From: Paenibacillus uliginis N3/975
GTDB taxonomy: Bacteria > Bacillota > Bacilli > Paenibacillales > Paenibacillaceae
Length of the DNA: 64,000 nucleotides
Assembly (NCBI RefSeq): GCF_900177425.1
Contig: NZ_LT840184.1
Coordinates: forward strand, 1,949,487 to 2,013,486
Direction of reading: 5' to 3'
In this document: piece by piece, positions 30,906 to 40,473 of the stretch
Layout: each line of letters opens with the position of its first letter
How positions within the stretch are numbered: the first letter of the stretch is position 1
Made by a program: the position numbers and the translations under genes
The notes under the pieces: generated by a model
The model's input: only the letters and a program-made list of their open reading frames with translations
What the model was told of the DNA's origin: nothing
Databases searched by the model: none

Positions 30906-31955
30906 ATGAACCAACCTGAAAAAATTAAACTGACTTCTTATTCTTCAAAAGGGGGATGCGGCTGCAAAATCGGACCTGCGGATCTGGCCGAAGTTATTCG
31001 CACACTTCCGCCTACGGAACACAATCCGAATTTACTGGTCGGTTTGGATACAAGTGACGATGCAGGTGTATATCGTTTGACGGATGATCTTGCTATAGTA
31101 CAAACCGTCGACTTCTTCACTCCGATCGTTGATGATCCGTATTCATTCGGTCAGGTTGCAGCAGCAAACGCGATCAGTGATATTTACGCAATGGGCGGCA
31201 AACCGCTTACAGCGTTAAACATTGTAGCATTTCCGATCTCGACACTGGACAAGCAAGTTCTCTCTGATATATTACGCGGAGCGGGAGATAAGCTGAAAGA
31301 AGCAGGGGTGACTCTTGTCGGAGGACATTCCATTGATGACAAAGAGCCGAAATTCGGCTTGGCCGTTACCGGTATCGTTCATCCAGACAAGGTTCGGACC
31401 AACGCAGGAGCGAAGCCTGGCGACGCACTTATCCTTACAAAGCCGATTGGTGTAGGTATTTTGACAAGCTCCATTAAGAAGGATCTGCTCAGTGAAGAAG
31501 AGATTGCTCGGGTGACTTCAGTAATGGCGGGGCTTAACAAGACAGCTGCTGAAATCATGGAGCACTATAATGTGCATTCTTGTACAGACGTAACAGGTTT
31601 CGGTCTGATGGGACATTCACTTGAAATGGCAAAAGGCAGCGGGGCAGGTATCAGAATCGTAAAAGACCAAGTGCCTGTACTTCCGCGTGTCCGTGAGATG
31701 GCCGAAGCTGGAGTGATTCCCGGCGGTACGAAAAATAACCACAATCACGTCAGCGATTCTGTAGATTTCCCTGAACAGATGGACCAAGTTGACCGCTGGA
31801 TTTTGTGTGATGCAGTAACTTCAGGAGGTCTGCTGATTGCTGTTGAGGAGAGCGAAGCAGGAAAGCTGCTTCAAGAACTTTTGGATGCAGGCGTTGAGGC
31901 AGGCTTGATCGGACGTGTAACGGCCGATCATCCGGGAAGAATTGTTGTCGAATAA
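30906..31955 (+). CDS. selD: Selenide, water dikinase SelD
   Basis: A 349-residue selenophosphate synthetase that makes selenophosphate from selenide and ATP. The catalytic loop is GGCGCKI with Cys and Lys in the usual places; Cys rather than selenocysteine is encoded (no in-frame TGA). Other landmarks are VGLDTSDDAGVYRL, QTVDFFTPIVDDPYSFG, AAANAISDIYAMGG, LVGGHSI and CTDVTGFGLMGHSLEMA. AAAGG about 11 bp before ATG 30906 favours this start over ATG 30894. It is followed directly by mnmH, the consumer of selenophosphate. Confidence 0.95.
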   Translation: MNQPEKIKLTSYSSKGGCGCKIGPADLAEVIRTLPPTEHNPNLLVGLDTSDDAGVYRLTDDLAIVQTVDFFTPIVDDPYSFGQVAAANAISDIYAMGGKPLTALNIVAFPISTLDKQVLSDILRGAGDKLKEAGVTLVGGHSIDDKEPKFGLAVTGIVHPDKVRTNAGAKPGDALILTKPIGVGILTSSIKKDLLSEEEIARVTSVMAGLNKTAAEIMEHYNVHSCTDVTGFGLMGHSLEMAKGSGAGIRIVKDQVPVLPRVREMAEAGVIPGGTKNNHNHVSDSVDFPEQMDQVDRWILCDAVTSGGLLIAVEESEAGKLLQELLDAGVEAGLIGRVTADHPGRIVVE

Positions 31956-32001
31956 CAACCAGAGTGGTCCTGCATGGATCAAAGGAGCGGAGCGTACGGA
32001 T

Positions 32002-33036
32002 ATGTTTCAAGACATCAGTGTAGAGGAACTGCTTGAACTTCAGAGCAGTAAAAAAATCAGTCTGATCGATGTTAGGTCTCCATCGGAGTTCAAGGAGTCA
32101 ACCATACCAGGCAGCAGTAATATTCCGGTGTTTAATGATGAGGAAAGAGCGGAGATAGGGACCCTGTATAAACAGGTTAGTGTCGATGCGGCCAAAGAGC
32201 GCGGTCTGGAAATCATGTCTGCTAAGCTTCCAGCATTTGTGAAGGAATTTAAGGGCATTGAAGGCAATAAGGCGGTATTCTGCTGGAGGGGCGGTATGCG
32301 CAGCCGGACAGCAGCCACCGTGCTCTCCCTGATGGATATTCATGTGTACCGGTTGCAAGGCGGGATTAAAGCGTATCGTAAGCTGGTCGTCGAAACGCTG
32401 GAGCAGACGAAACTGGACTCAGAGGCTTTTGTGCTTCATGGATTCACCGGAACCGGCAAGACCGCTGTTCTGCAGCAACTGCAGCAGGAAGGGTATCCGG
32501 TCATTGACCTGGAAGGTTTATCGGGTCACCGTGGGTCGATCTTCGGACATATCGGTCTCAGCTCCCGCAATCAGAAGACATTTGACTCTCTGCTGCTTGA
32601 ACGGTTAAAAGAAGTTGGAAGATCACCATATGTTCTAATTGAAGCGGAAAGCAAACGGGTCGGTAAGGTTGTCATCCCGGATTTCCTTATTGAGAAGAAG
32701 GAGGCCGGTACGGCCATCGTTATGGATATGCCTATGGAAGAACGCGTCTCGCAGATTATGAAGGATTATCGACCAGCCGAATTCAAAGATGAATATGTGG
32801 AGGCCTTCAAGCGGATCAAAGAGCGGATCCATACACCTGTCGCCGCAGAGATTGGACGCTGTCTTGCCGAAGACCGGTATCCGGAAGCTATACAATTGCT
32901 GCTGACACATTATTATGATCCGAAGTATGATCATTCTTCCCGTCATTATGACGAGAACACACAGATTGTCCTGCACGTCGGCAGCATCGAAGAAGGACTG
33001 CAGGCAGTTAAGGATATTTTGGATGGGCGGTTCTGA
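32002..33036 (+). CDS. mnmH: tRNA 2-selenouridine synthase MnmH (SelU/YbbB)
   Basis: A 344-residue enzyme that replaces sulfur with selenium at U34 of certain tRNAs. The N-terminal rhodanese domain has LIDVRSPSEF and the active Cys in FCWRGGMRSRTAA; a P-loop domain follows with GFTGTGKTAVL and EAESKRVGK. CGGAG lies 9 bp before ATG 32002; the frame is open from 31942, overlapping selD, but without signals there. With selD it forms a complete selenouridine module. No selA or selB is in the window. Confidence 0.94.
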   Translation: MFQDISVEELLELQSSKKISLIDVRSPSEFKESTIPGSSNIPVFNDEERAEIGTLYKQVSVDAAKERGLEIMSAKLPAFVKEFKGIEGNKAVFCWRGGMRSRTAATVLSLMDIHVYRLQGGIKAYRKLVVETLEQTKLDSEAFVLHGFTGTGKTAVLQQLQQEGYPVIDLEGLSGHRGSIFGHIGLSSRNQKTFDSLLLERLKEVGRSPYVLIEAESKRVGKVVIPDFLIEKKEAGTAIVMDMPMEERVSQIMKDYRPAEFKDEYVEAFKRIKERIHTPVAAEIGRCLAEDRYPEAIQLLLTHYYDPKYDHSSRHYDENTQIVLHVGSIEEGLQAVKDILDGRF

Positions 33037-33094
33037 TTCATCATCGATGTAAGCACATCTCCGACTATCGACTACAGATGAAGGGGGATATGAC

Positions 33095-33289
33095 GTGATA
33101 TCCTATGTCATTGTCATTGCTTTAGCGTTAATCGGAGGTGTAGCCACTGTCATGGTAGGCTTATCTCAGGAAAACAAGAAGTCTAGCCCGAAATATGAGG
33201 GCAGGACGAAAACGAACATGGTGAGACTTGTACTGCTCTATGTACTTGCTTTGGCCGCATTTGTGACCATTTGGGTTATATACAATTGA
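33095..33289 (+). CDS. Two-helix small membrane protein
   Basis: A 64-residue protein with membrane helices at about 3-22 (YVIVIALALIGGVATVMVGL) and 44-62 (LVLLYVLALAAFVTIWVIY), joined by a charged loop. GTG 33095 is preceded by GGGGGATATGAC. It is 58 bp after mnmH and before a terminator, so it may be on the selD-mnmH transcript. No family is recognised. Confidence 0.7.
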   Translation: MISYVIVIALALIGGVATVMVGLSQENKKSSPKYEGRTKTNMVRLVLLYVLALAAFVTIWVIYN

Positions 33290-33314
33290 CTTGTGAGGTT
33301 AGCTGCGAATCAAC

Positions 33315-33363
33315 TTAAAAAAAGAGAGCCCTATTCATGATTCATGCGGGCTCTCTTTTTTCG
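33315..33363. terminator. Bidirectional terminator
   Basis: AAAAAAAGAGAGCCC (33317-33331) and GGGCTCTCTTTTTT (33348-33361) form a stem with T-tracts on both strands. The loop contains the stop codon of the convergent GH81 gene, so the two transcription units share it. Confidence 0.9.
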
Positions 33364-35617
33364 TTATACTCGTAAAGCGATTCGGAGGAGCAGTCATCAC
33401 CATACCATCGGAAAAGGTAACGGTTTTTTCTGATTCAGTCATGTTATAAACCACATAGGTCTTATGTCCGTTTTTATTGAACACAGCATATAGCGGATAA
33501 TCTGAGGTAATATCCGGGTCTTGGGTGCCCAAGGTATGCAGATTGTGAATCCAGTGATACGCGTTTGCCTTTGAGTTACCTTGCTCCGGTACGATGGAAC
33601 TCGCTTGTGCAGCGAACATATTTGCAGCTTCCGTAGGGTTTGAAATAGCCAAGTACATATACACGAGATCTTCCCATGCATTGAAGTCCGTTCCCTTGTT
33701 TTCATTAACCATAGTTTCATAATTCCTGCCGGCATAAGAAGGATACTGGGTCAGATAAAGAGAAGAACCCGTGATTGGCAGCCAATTCACTCCGTGAACC
33801 TCTTCCGGATTGGCAGTCCACATCGTTGAATCTCCGGTCGTTTTACCACCCCAGATGATGCTCGCGTTAGATCGTGTAAAGCCGGAAGAAGCATTCGTGC
33901 CAGCCGTATCAAACCAGTATTCATTAATAGCATTCATTTCTGTTGTATATAAATAGATGCCGAGATCCCGGGTATCTGTATCTCCGGTTGCTTCTCCCCA
34001 CAAAATAAGCGCTGCCCAGGCGTTCATGGTCTCAGCAGAGGAACCGTTGTTGTTCCCATCACCGAATCTGCCATGACCCGAAGACCAGGAATGTCCTGCA
34101 TAGGGATCAAAGTTGCGAAGAAACGGGAACAGCGGGTCGTTTCTGTCCATGCTCGCAATATCCCGAATCAGCAATTGAACCATGGGACCATACTGACTGT
34201 CGCTGGCCCACCTTTTGTCCGTCCTTGCGATTTCGGCAGCTGCTTTCAAAAAATATCCGTAGTGAATGTGATGATCATTCAGTTCTATATCCGTACCGTA
34301 ACTTGCGGGATAACCAATGAGTGTGCCCCACTGGCTGTTGTAGTAGAACAACTCGGAGACATTGGGATTACCCGAGATATCGCTGGCTTTGAACCAATCC
34401 TCCAAACGTGACCTGATTTTACTTCGAAATCGTTCTGCGGCTATCGTATCTCCTATTTGTTCCGCAATCGGTACAAGAGCTGTCAGCTTGCCAAGATGCT
34501 TTCCAACCGAATATGTGTCAGGAGCGCCATAATAGTCTTCATCTTTAGCTTCTTCTATATATTGAGCGAGCTTGTCCCGATCGTAGGAACCTTTGTCCGG
34601 CAGAGAGGGAAGCACACCTGTAAACTTCATTTTTGTTTGAAAAGAGCTACCTTCACCCGTCTTCATTTCGCCGCGAACCGATGGATATATGTATGGAAGA
34701 AGATGAGTGCTGGATAAATGCTTCCATTGGTGGGGGTATAAGGCGAAAATGGTCCCGCTTCGGCTCCCTTCTTTTGGTTCCGTATCATATGTATACGTCG
34801 TTGTGACCTCACTGGTTAAAGGGTCATATGTCCAACTGACCTCGGTATCTGTAACATGTGAATAAGCATATTGTCTGTACTTTTCAAGAATTGCAGGTTT
34901 GTTATCCGGTAATGCGGCAATAGAGAAGTAGTCCTTGCCATGAAGCGAATTGGTGAGCTTACGGCTGCCAATACCGCTCCAAGTACTGCCTGTCGGTCCA
35001 TAAAGCCCGTAATGGGCACCATCAATGGTTACCCCTATAGCTGAACTGGACGCATTTCCGTACCAGATTTCCGGAGTGGAGTGGAATGAAATTTGCGGAT
35101 CTCCGTCTGTATAAGTGAAATATACAAATGGCGAACCGTGACCATATGTAACCTTCATTGACTTCGTCCCGGACTTGTACTCGGCTCTGACAAACCAATC
35201 GTTATAATCATCGACCTTGGCATCCGGAAAGGTGGCTACACCTGAATGTCCAACCGTAAAATCACGAGTATCATCCAACGTGCCCGAGATCGCAGTGTTG
35301 TCTGCTGATATTCGCGGGCTCGGATTAAAAATTTGTATGCCGCTTTCCTCGTTCTTTATCGCAAGAGGATGGGGGTATTGTGCTTCCGAATAGGTATCCC
35401 ATGCAAGGCTACTCCACCAGTCATTCGTAGGCATTTTACCGGTCACCCTGGATGTTTTGTAAATGTCAGGCTGGGCTTCAGCGGCTCCAGGCGGAAGAAC
35501 AGTAGTATAAGATCCAGCTCCGGTAAGCACTTCTCCTGTGTCTGCATGGGCCGAAGCGGTCAATGAAACACATATAACTGCTCCTAAAGCGGCAGTGATC
35601 CAGCGTTTGTATTGCAT
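33335..35617 (-). CDS. Secreted endo-1,3-beta-glucanase, GH81 family
   Basis: A 760-residue protein. Residues 1-25 are a signal peptide (KRWITAALGAVICVSLTASA, cleavage after HA). GH81 landmarks follow: MPTNDWWSSLAWD near the N-terminus, ELNDHHIHYGYFLKAAAEIA with the catalytic-region Asp, and FGDGNNNGSSAETMNAWAAL with the catalytic-type glutamates. It hydrolyses beta-1,3-glucans such as laminarin and fungal wall glucan. The C-terminal region (YAVFNKNGHKTYVVYNMTES) is a small beta domain. No carbohydrate-binding module is obvious. It has its own transcription unit. Confidence 0.92.
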   Translation of the reverse strand: MQYKRWITAALGAVICVSLTASAHADTGEVLTGAGSYTTVLPPGAAEAQPDIYKTSRVTGKMPTNDWWSSLAWDTYSEAQYPHPLAIKNEESGIQIFNPSPRISADNTAISGTLDDTRDFTVGHSGVATFPDAKVDDYNDWFVRAEYKSGTKSMKVTYGHGSPFVYFTYTDGDPQISFHSTPEIWYGNASSSAIGVTIDGAHYGLYGPTGSTWSGIGSRKLTNSLHGKDYFSIAALPDNKPAILEKYRQYAYSHVTDTEVSWTYDPLTSEVTTTYTYDTEPKEGSRSGTIFALYPHQWKHLSSTHLLPYIYPSVRGEMKTGEGSSFQTKMKFTGVLPSLPDKGSYDRDKLAQYIEEAKDEDYYGAPDTYSVGKHLGKLTALVPIAEQIGDTIAAERFRSKIRSRLEDWFKASDISGNPNVSELFYYNSQWGTLIGYPASYGTDIELNDHHIHYGYFLKAAAEIARTDKRWASDSQYGPMVQLLIRDIASMDRNDPLFPFLRNFDPYAGHSWSSGHGRFGDGNNNGSSAETMNAWAALILWGEATGDTDTRDLGIYLYTTEMNAINEYWFDTAGTNASSGFTRSNASIIWGGKTTGDSTMWTANPEEVHGVNWLPITGSSLYLTQYPSYAGRNYETMVNENKGTDFNAWEDLVYMYLAISNPTEAANMFAAQASSIVPEQGNSKANAYHWIHNLHTLGTQDPDITSDYPLYAVFNKNGHKTYVVYNMTESEKTVTFSDGMVMTAPPNRFTSITKKESPHES

Positions 35618-35778
35618 ATAAACCTCCTAAAAAAGTTTTTCGATGAAGTTGGTGATAATAATTAGATTTTTACGAAAAAATAAACATATTGGAAAGAGCT
35701 GTACAACAGCTGGGGAACATGATACTATCTTGTTTCTGGTCCATATTATAAATGAGACAAGCATAGGGAGATGACATC

Positions 35779-36426
35779 ATGAGTCACAACCATACATATT
35801 CTAATACCCGGATCAGACGGTATTGGATCTTATCTTTTCTTTCGTTTCTTGCTTTTGCAGGAGTAGCCGCCATGGTTGTGTTAGATAGAGTGTTCGGGTT
35901 CGACTCCTTTTTCATAGAGCTTGTCCGTGGATTTGAACAGCCTTCGATAACGGATATCGCCAAAGGCTTCTCATACATTGGTTCCACAGTTCCCATTATT
36001 GTGATTTGTGCCGCCGTATCTGTCTTGTTGTATGCGTTGCGGCTTCGGAGAGAAATAATGCTCTTCTTTACTGTAGTGTTGGGATCTCAAATATTGAATA
36101 TGGTATTGAAAATGTCGTTTCGCCGAATAAGACCCGATATAAACCGTTTGGTAGAAGTAACCGGATATAGTTTTCCGAGCGGACATTCAATGGCCGCCTT
36201 TGCATTATACGGGATATTAACCTATTTGCTGTGGAAGAATTTAAATACCGTATTACGCAGAGTTTTTGTTCTGATTTTATTCAGTGTGATGATTTTGGGC
36301 ATTGGACTAAGCCGAATTTATCTGGGAGTTCACTACCCAAGTGATGTGTTTGGTGGGTATTTGGCAAGTTGTTCATGGTTAATGTTCTCTATCGGTATGT
36401 ACGAGTCTCTAAGAAGCAGAAACTGA
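35779..36426 (+). CDS. PAP2-family membrane phosphatase
   Basis: A 215-residue membrane protein with five or six helices and all three PAP2 signatures: KMSFRRIRPD, FPSGHSMAAF and SRIYLGVHYPSDVFGG. Proteins of this type remove phosphate from lipids such as undecaprenyl pyrophosphate or phosphatidylglycerol phosphate on the outer face. AGGGAG lies about 7 bp before the ATG. Substrate is not determined by the motifs. Confidence 0.92.
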   Translation: MSHNHTYSNTRIRRYWILSFLSFLAFAGVAAMVVLDRVFGFDSFFIELVRGFEQPSITDIAKGFSYIGSTVPIIVICAAVSVLLYALRLRREIMLFFTVVLGSQILNMVLKMSFRRIRPDINRLVEVTGYSFPSGHSMAAFALYGILTYLLWKNLNTVLRRVFVLILFSVMILGIGLSRIYLGVHYPSDVFGGYLASCSWLMFSIGMYESLRSRN

Positions 36427-36544
36427 ATAACAGTGGAACCCCAAGGGTAATTACTTCGTATATGAGATGGGTTACTGCAAAAGGTCAGTTCTTATCCATT
36501 ATACATGAATAGTGACGATAGAAATATGTTAAGGAGGGCTGTCG

Positions 36545-37600
36545 ATGGCCTTCGGTGCAAGAATGTTTAAGACGGGATTGGCTGTAACTTTGGCCCTCTA
36601 CCTGACGATGCTGCTCGGCATTACCTCGCCGGTCGGTGCTGCGATCGCTGCGATATTTGCAATGCAGCCTTCAATTTATCGGTCTTGGAAGTATTTCCTT
36701 GACCAATTGCAGACCAGCACGCTTGGTGCTATTATCGCGATGCTTGGAGGATATTTTCTTACCAATCAACCTATCTCCGTAGGACTTGTGTGTATTCTGG
36801 TTATTATGATCTGTATTAAATTGAATATGGGAGAGACGATCGGTCTGACGCTGGTCACAGTCATTTCGGTCATGGAAGCATCCGGACAGTGGGATTTTGC
36901 CATCAACCGGTTCTTTTTGACACTGATAGGTATCGTTTCAGCATTTCTGATTAATATTTTGGTCTTTCCCCCGAAGCCGAGAGAGCAATATTTCAAGCAA
37001 ATCAACAGCGTATTCGGTAAAATGTCACTGCTGCTCCGAACCGCTATCTCCCACGAAATCAAGGACTCCGTTTACCGGGATGAATTGAACGGTCTGGAGG
37101 GGACGATTAAATCTCTGACTGACAAGTACAATTTGTTTGAGGAAGAGCAGAAAAAAATGAAGCGTGCAAAATTCAGCCACTCCAGACAGCTGGTTGTGTA
37201 TAAGCATCTGCTAAGCTCGCTCCAAAAAGGGTATGAAGTGCTTAACGCCGTGGAGAATCACTATTTTCAGGTTCAGCGTAGTGAGGAAATTGATGAGCAG
37301 TTTGATGCGAATCTCGAACGGCTCATCAAATTCCATGAGCATATATTGTGGAAGTTTGAAGATATACTGAAGCCTAATGGGGATGAGGCCGAATGTATGG
37401 CAGAGCAAAACGAGGCTTTTATGGATCAGGTGATATGTGGGGCGGGTTTGCAGCCTGGGGGATTCCGGTTGACAATTGTTGCAGCGGCAATGTATGACTA
37501 TGGCCATACATTAGAGCGGTTAAACAGAGTTGCGGATCACATCAGCCGCTTTGTAGAGGATAAGGATAACGGAGGAATACTAGCCTGGCTCAAGAAATAA
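36545..37600 (+). CDS. Aromatic acid exporter-like (ArAE_1/FUSC) membrane protein
   Basis: A 351-residue protein. Residues 1-145 hold four to six membrane helices, beginning FKTGLAVTLALYLTMLLG and containing GAAIAAIFAMQPSIYRSW. The remaining 200 residues are a cytoplasmic helical domain rich in charge (EEEQKKMKRAKFSHSRQ). This matches the Firmicute ArAE_1/DUF939 family. Export of aromatic acids is inferred from distant relatives only. AAGGAGGG precedes the ATG. Confidence 0.82.
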   Translation: MAFGARMFKTGLAVTLALYLTMLLGITSPVGAAIAAIFAMQPSIYRSWKYFLDQLQTSTLGAIIAMLGGYFLTNQPISVGLVCILVIMICIKLNMGETIGLTLVTVISVMEASGQWDFAINRFFLTLIGIVSAFLINILVFPPKPREQYFKQINSVFGKMSLLLRTAISHEIKDSVYRDELNGLEGTIKSLTDKYNLFEEEQKKMKRAKFSHSRQLVVYKHLLSSLQKGYEVLNAVENHYFQVQRSEEIDEQFDANLERLIKFHEHILWKFEDILKPNGDEAECMAEQNEAFMDQVICGAGLQPGGFRLTIVAAAMYDYGHTLERLNRVADHISRFVEDKDNGGILAWLKK

Positions 37601-37645
37601 GGGAAATAAAGACGGCGTTATACGAATCATAATGAAGTACGATTA

Positions 37646-37692
37646 TATAAATAAACAGGTGGGTACCGTGAAGTCCAGCCTGTTTATTTATA
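37646..37692 (+). terminator. Long hairpin after the ArAE-like gene
   Basis: Perfect 14-bp arms TATAAATAAACAGG (37646-37659) and CCTGTTTATTTATA (37679-37692) enclose a 19-nt loop. A second, small CGGCT/AGCCG hairpin follows near 37715. The rest of 37693-37874 is AT-rich with no gene seen. Confidence 0.7.
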
Positions 37693-37874
37693 TGTAAACG
37701 CAAAAAAACCGGCTAGTTTAGCCGACTTCTGGGTAACCATATTGATTAATGTGGTGTAGACTGATAAAATAAATCTTGGTCTGATTGTACAGATATATCA
37801 ACGATAAGTTTGTTTCAACCTAATTATATCACGAATTAAGCACGCTGTCAACCAGTAAATAGGGGGATGAAAAG

Positions 37875-40202
37875 ATGGCTATCAGCGATCAGGATTGGAA
37901 AGCCGAACAAACGCGGGTAACGGATGTCACGGCTAAAATCAGCAGTAAAATTACTCAACTTGAGGCAGATGTCGGTTTAGTGCGTGGGGATGTCATTAAC
38001 ATGCGTAAAGAATTCTGGGATGAGGTGACCGTCAATTTCAGTAACCCTGATGATTTAGGTGAGACGTCAACCAACCTGCGGCAGCAGGCCCAGGTTCTTT
38101 CCGAAAGAGAGAGATCCCACCTCCAGTCCAGCAAAGCTTTGAAAAAATATAAGAAGCTCGTTTACTCACCTTACTTTGGGCGGATTGATTTTCGAGAAGA
38201 AGATATGAATCAGGAGGAGCCTATTTATCTAGGGATCGGCTCATTTATGGACGATGACTCGGAGACCTTTCTTGTGTATGATTGGCGTGCTCCGATTTCC
38301 AGCTTATATTATGATGGAGCACCGGGAATAACCCGGTATGAGACACCTTCCGGTACTGTAACGGGAGAGATGAGCCTGAAGCGGCAGTTTGTTATTCATG
38401 ATGGAGTCATTGAGGTCCTATTTGACACAGGAGTGACCATTGGCGATGAGCTTCTGCAGCAGGTGCTCAGCCACAGCGCTGATGACCGTATGAAAAGCAT
38501 CGTGGCTACGATTCAAAGAGAGCAGAATGCAGTCATTCGGAATGACAAGACACGTATGTTGATCGTTCAAGGTGCTGCCGGGAGCGGGAAAACCTCGGCT
38601 GCCCTTCAGAGAGTTGCTTATTTGTTGTATAAGTACCGGGAGGTGCTGCAGGCCGATCAGATGATACTGTTCTCGCCGAACCCCCTTTTTAACAGTTATG
38701 TTTCAACGGTTTTGCCAGAGCTCGGGGAAGAGAACATGCAGCAGACAACATTCCAATCTTATCTGGAGCATCGGCTCGGAAGGGAGTTCGAGCTGGAAGA
38801 TGTGTTTACGCAGACCGAGATTTTGTTGAACGCACCAGATACACCGGCTCACCGGGCGCGGCTGGAGGGAATAGCTTATAAGTCTTCCGTGCCTTATCTG
38901 GATGTTATTCGTTCGTATAAAGACCTGTTAGAGAGAGAAGGCATGATGTTTAGGCCCGTTGTCTTTCAGGGCAGAGTCATCATAAGTGGCGATGAGATGA
39001 CTGCTCAATTCTATGGTTATGACTCGGCAGTTAAACTCGCCGGAAGACTCGACTTAATGAGAGAGTGGATGCTGAAGCGTTTATCCGATTTTTCGAATGA
39101 AGAGAGAAAAGCTTCATGGGTTGAGGATCACATCGAGTTGATGGATCCGGATGATTATCACCGCGCTTATCAAACTATGAGGCGGAAACAGAGCAAGAAG
39201 GAAGTCAGCTTTAACGATTTTGATCAGGAGAGGGAGCTTCTCGGGCGCATGGTGGTCAGTGACCGTCTCAAACCTTTGCGACGTTGGATCAAGCGGTTCC
39301 GGTTTGTTGATGTTAAAGGGTTGTATCGAAAGCTGTTTGCGGACGAACGGTTGTTCAGACGTTTGGCCGGAAATGAAGCGGCTTTGCCTGGCAGTTGGAC
39401 TGAAGTGTGTAGTCAGACGATGCAGAAGATCGAACATAAGGAACTATTTTATGAAGATGCAACTCCGTTTCTTTATTTGAAAGAGCTGCTACAAGGCTTC
39501 CGGACGAACACATCGATCCGCCATGTTATCGTGGATGAGGTGCAGGACTATTCAGCATTTCAGCTGGAGTTTCTTAAAAGGTTGTTCCCGCGTGCAAAAA
39601 TGACGGTTCTAGGCGACCTCAATCAGGCCATTTATGCTCACGGTGAAGCGCTGGGAAGTTTGGAGAACCTGGTCAGCCTATACGGAAAAGAAGAGACAGA
39701 AGTGATCAACCTAACACGGAGTTACAGGTCCACTTACGAGATCGTTGAATTTACACGGAAGATGATTCCGGGGGGAGAGGTCATCGTTCCGTTTAACCGC
39801 CCTGGCGAGGAGCCTTGCGTTATTCCGGTGAAGACAGAAGCTGAATTGACGAAGTCGGTCATATCCGATATTCGCAGTCTTCATGACAAGGGATATCACT
39901 ATGTGGCAGTCATTTGTAAGACGGAAGAGGAAAGTCGGCGTGTTCAAAAGCAGCTGTCGGCGGAAATTCCGGTAAGACTCATTACAAAGAACACGCCTGC
40001 ATTTGAAAAAGGTACACTTGTCGTGCCGGCCTATTTGGCCAAAGGCGTGGAGTTTGATGCTGTGATTATATATAATGGATCGAATGAAGTGTACAGCAAA
40101 GAAAGTGAGCGGAAATTGTTTTATACTGCTTGCACGCGCGCGATGCATGAGCTTCACATTTACCACGTGGGTGAAAAGAGTACTTTTCTCCCCCAGAATT
40201 AA
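37875..40202 (+). CDS. helD: HelD-type RNA polymerase recycling ATPase
   Basis: A 775-residue UvrD-like ATPase. The N-terminal 60 residues form a coiled-coil that in HelD enters the RNA polymerase secondary channel. Family-specific segments are PYFGRIDFREEDMNQEEPIY and VYDWRAPISSLYYD. Walker A is QGAAGSGKTSAAL near residue 235; later motifs are VIVDEVQDYSAFQL (Walker B), LGDLNQAIYAH, LTRSYRSTYEI and KGVEFDAVIIYN. It releases stalled polymerase from DNA rather than unwinding duplexes. GGGGGATG lies before the ATG. Confidence 0.92.
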   Translation: MAISDQDWKAEQTRVTDVTAKISSKITQLEADVGLVRGDVINMRKEFWDEVTVNFSNPDDLGETSTNLRQQAQVLSERERSHLQSSKALKKYKKLVYSPYFGRIDFREEDMNQEEPIYLGIGSFMDDDSETFLVYDWRAPISSLYYDGAPGITRYETPSGTVTGEMSLKRQFVIHDGVIEVLFDTGVTIGDELLQQVLSHSADDRMKSIVATIQREQNAVIRNDKTRMLIVQGAAGSGKTSAALQRVAYLLYKYREVLQADQMILFSPNPLFNSYVSTVLPELGEENMQQTTFQSYLEHRLGREFELEDVFTQTEILLNAPDTPAHRARLEGIAYKSSVPYLDVIRSYKDLLEREGMMFRPVVFQGRVIISGDEMTAQFYGYDSAVKLAGRLDLMREWMLKRLSDFSNEERKASWVEDHIELMDPDDYHRAYQTMRRKQSKKEVSFNDFDQERELLGRMVVSDRLKPLRRWIKRFRFVDVKGLYRKLFADERLFRRLAGNEAALPGSWTEVCSQTMQKIEHKELFYEDATPFLYLKELLQGFRTNTSIRHVIVDEVQDYSAFQLEFLKRLFPRAKMTVLGDLNQAIYAHGEALGSLENLVSLYGKEETEVINLTRSYRSTYEIVEFTRKMIPGGEVIVPFNRPGEEPCVIPVKTEAELTKSVISDIRSLHDKGYHYVAVICKTEEESRRVQKQLSAEIPVRLITKNTPAFEKGTLVVPAYLAKGVEFDAVIIYNGSNEVYSKESERKLFYTACTRAMHELHIYHVGEKSTFLPQN

Positions 40203-40228
40203 TGTTAAATAAGGTTGTCCCAAAAAAC

Positions 40229-40278
40229 AAAAGCAGGTCATCTGAGGATTCATTCCTGGGCGGCCTGCTTCGTTTTAT
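40229..40278 (+). terminator. Terminator after helD
   Basis: AAGCAGG (40231-40237) pairs with CCTGCTT (40264-40270), followed by CGTTTTA. Its loop contains GAGGATTCATTC, shared with the terminator at 8398-8448, and GGTTGTCCCAAAAA lies just upstream. Confidence 0.78.
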
Positions 40279-40473
40279 GGCTCAGGATGTTTATGATTTG
40301 AATAAATAATAAATTTTTCCTTGAAAGCGAAATCACATATCAGAAAGTTCACAAAATCTTCACAATCACTTTGAACACACATTGAGGCTTTTAACTAACC
40401 TATTCATTTCACTGCTTATCCTGTCGAAAGATATATATGGATGGGAAACTTACATAAGGATAGGTGCTGTCAA

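Noticed and set aside
30906..31955. Selenocysteine-containing SelD
   Set aside because: The catalytic loop is GGA TGC GGC TGC AAA; both positions are cysteine codons with no TGA.
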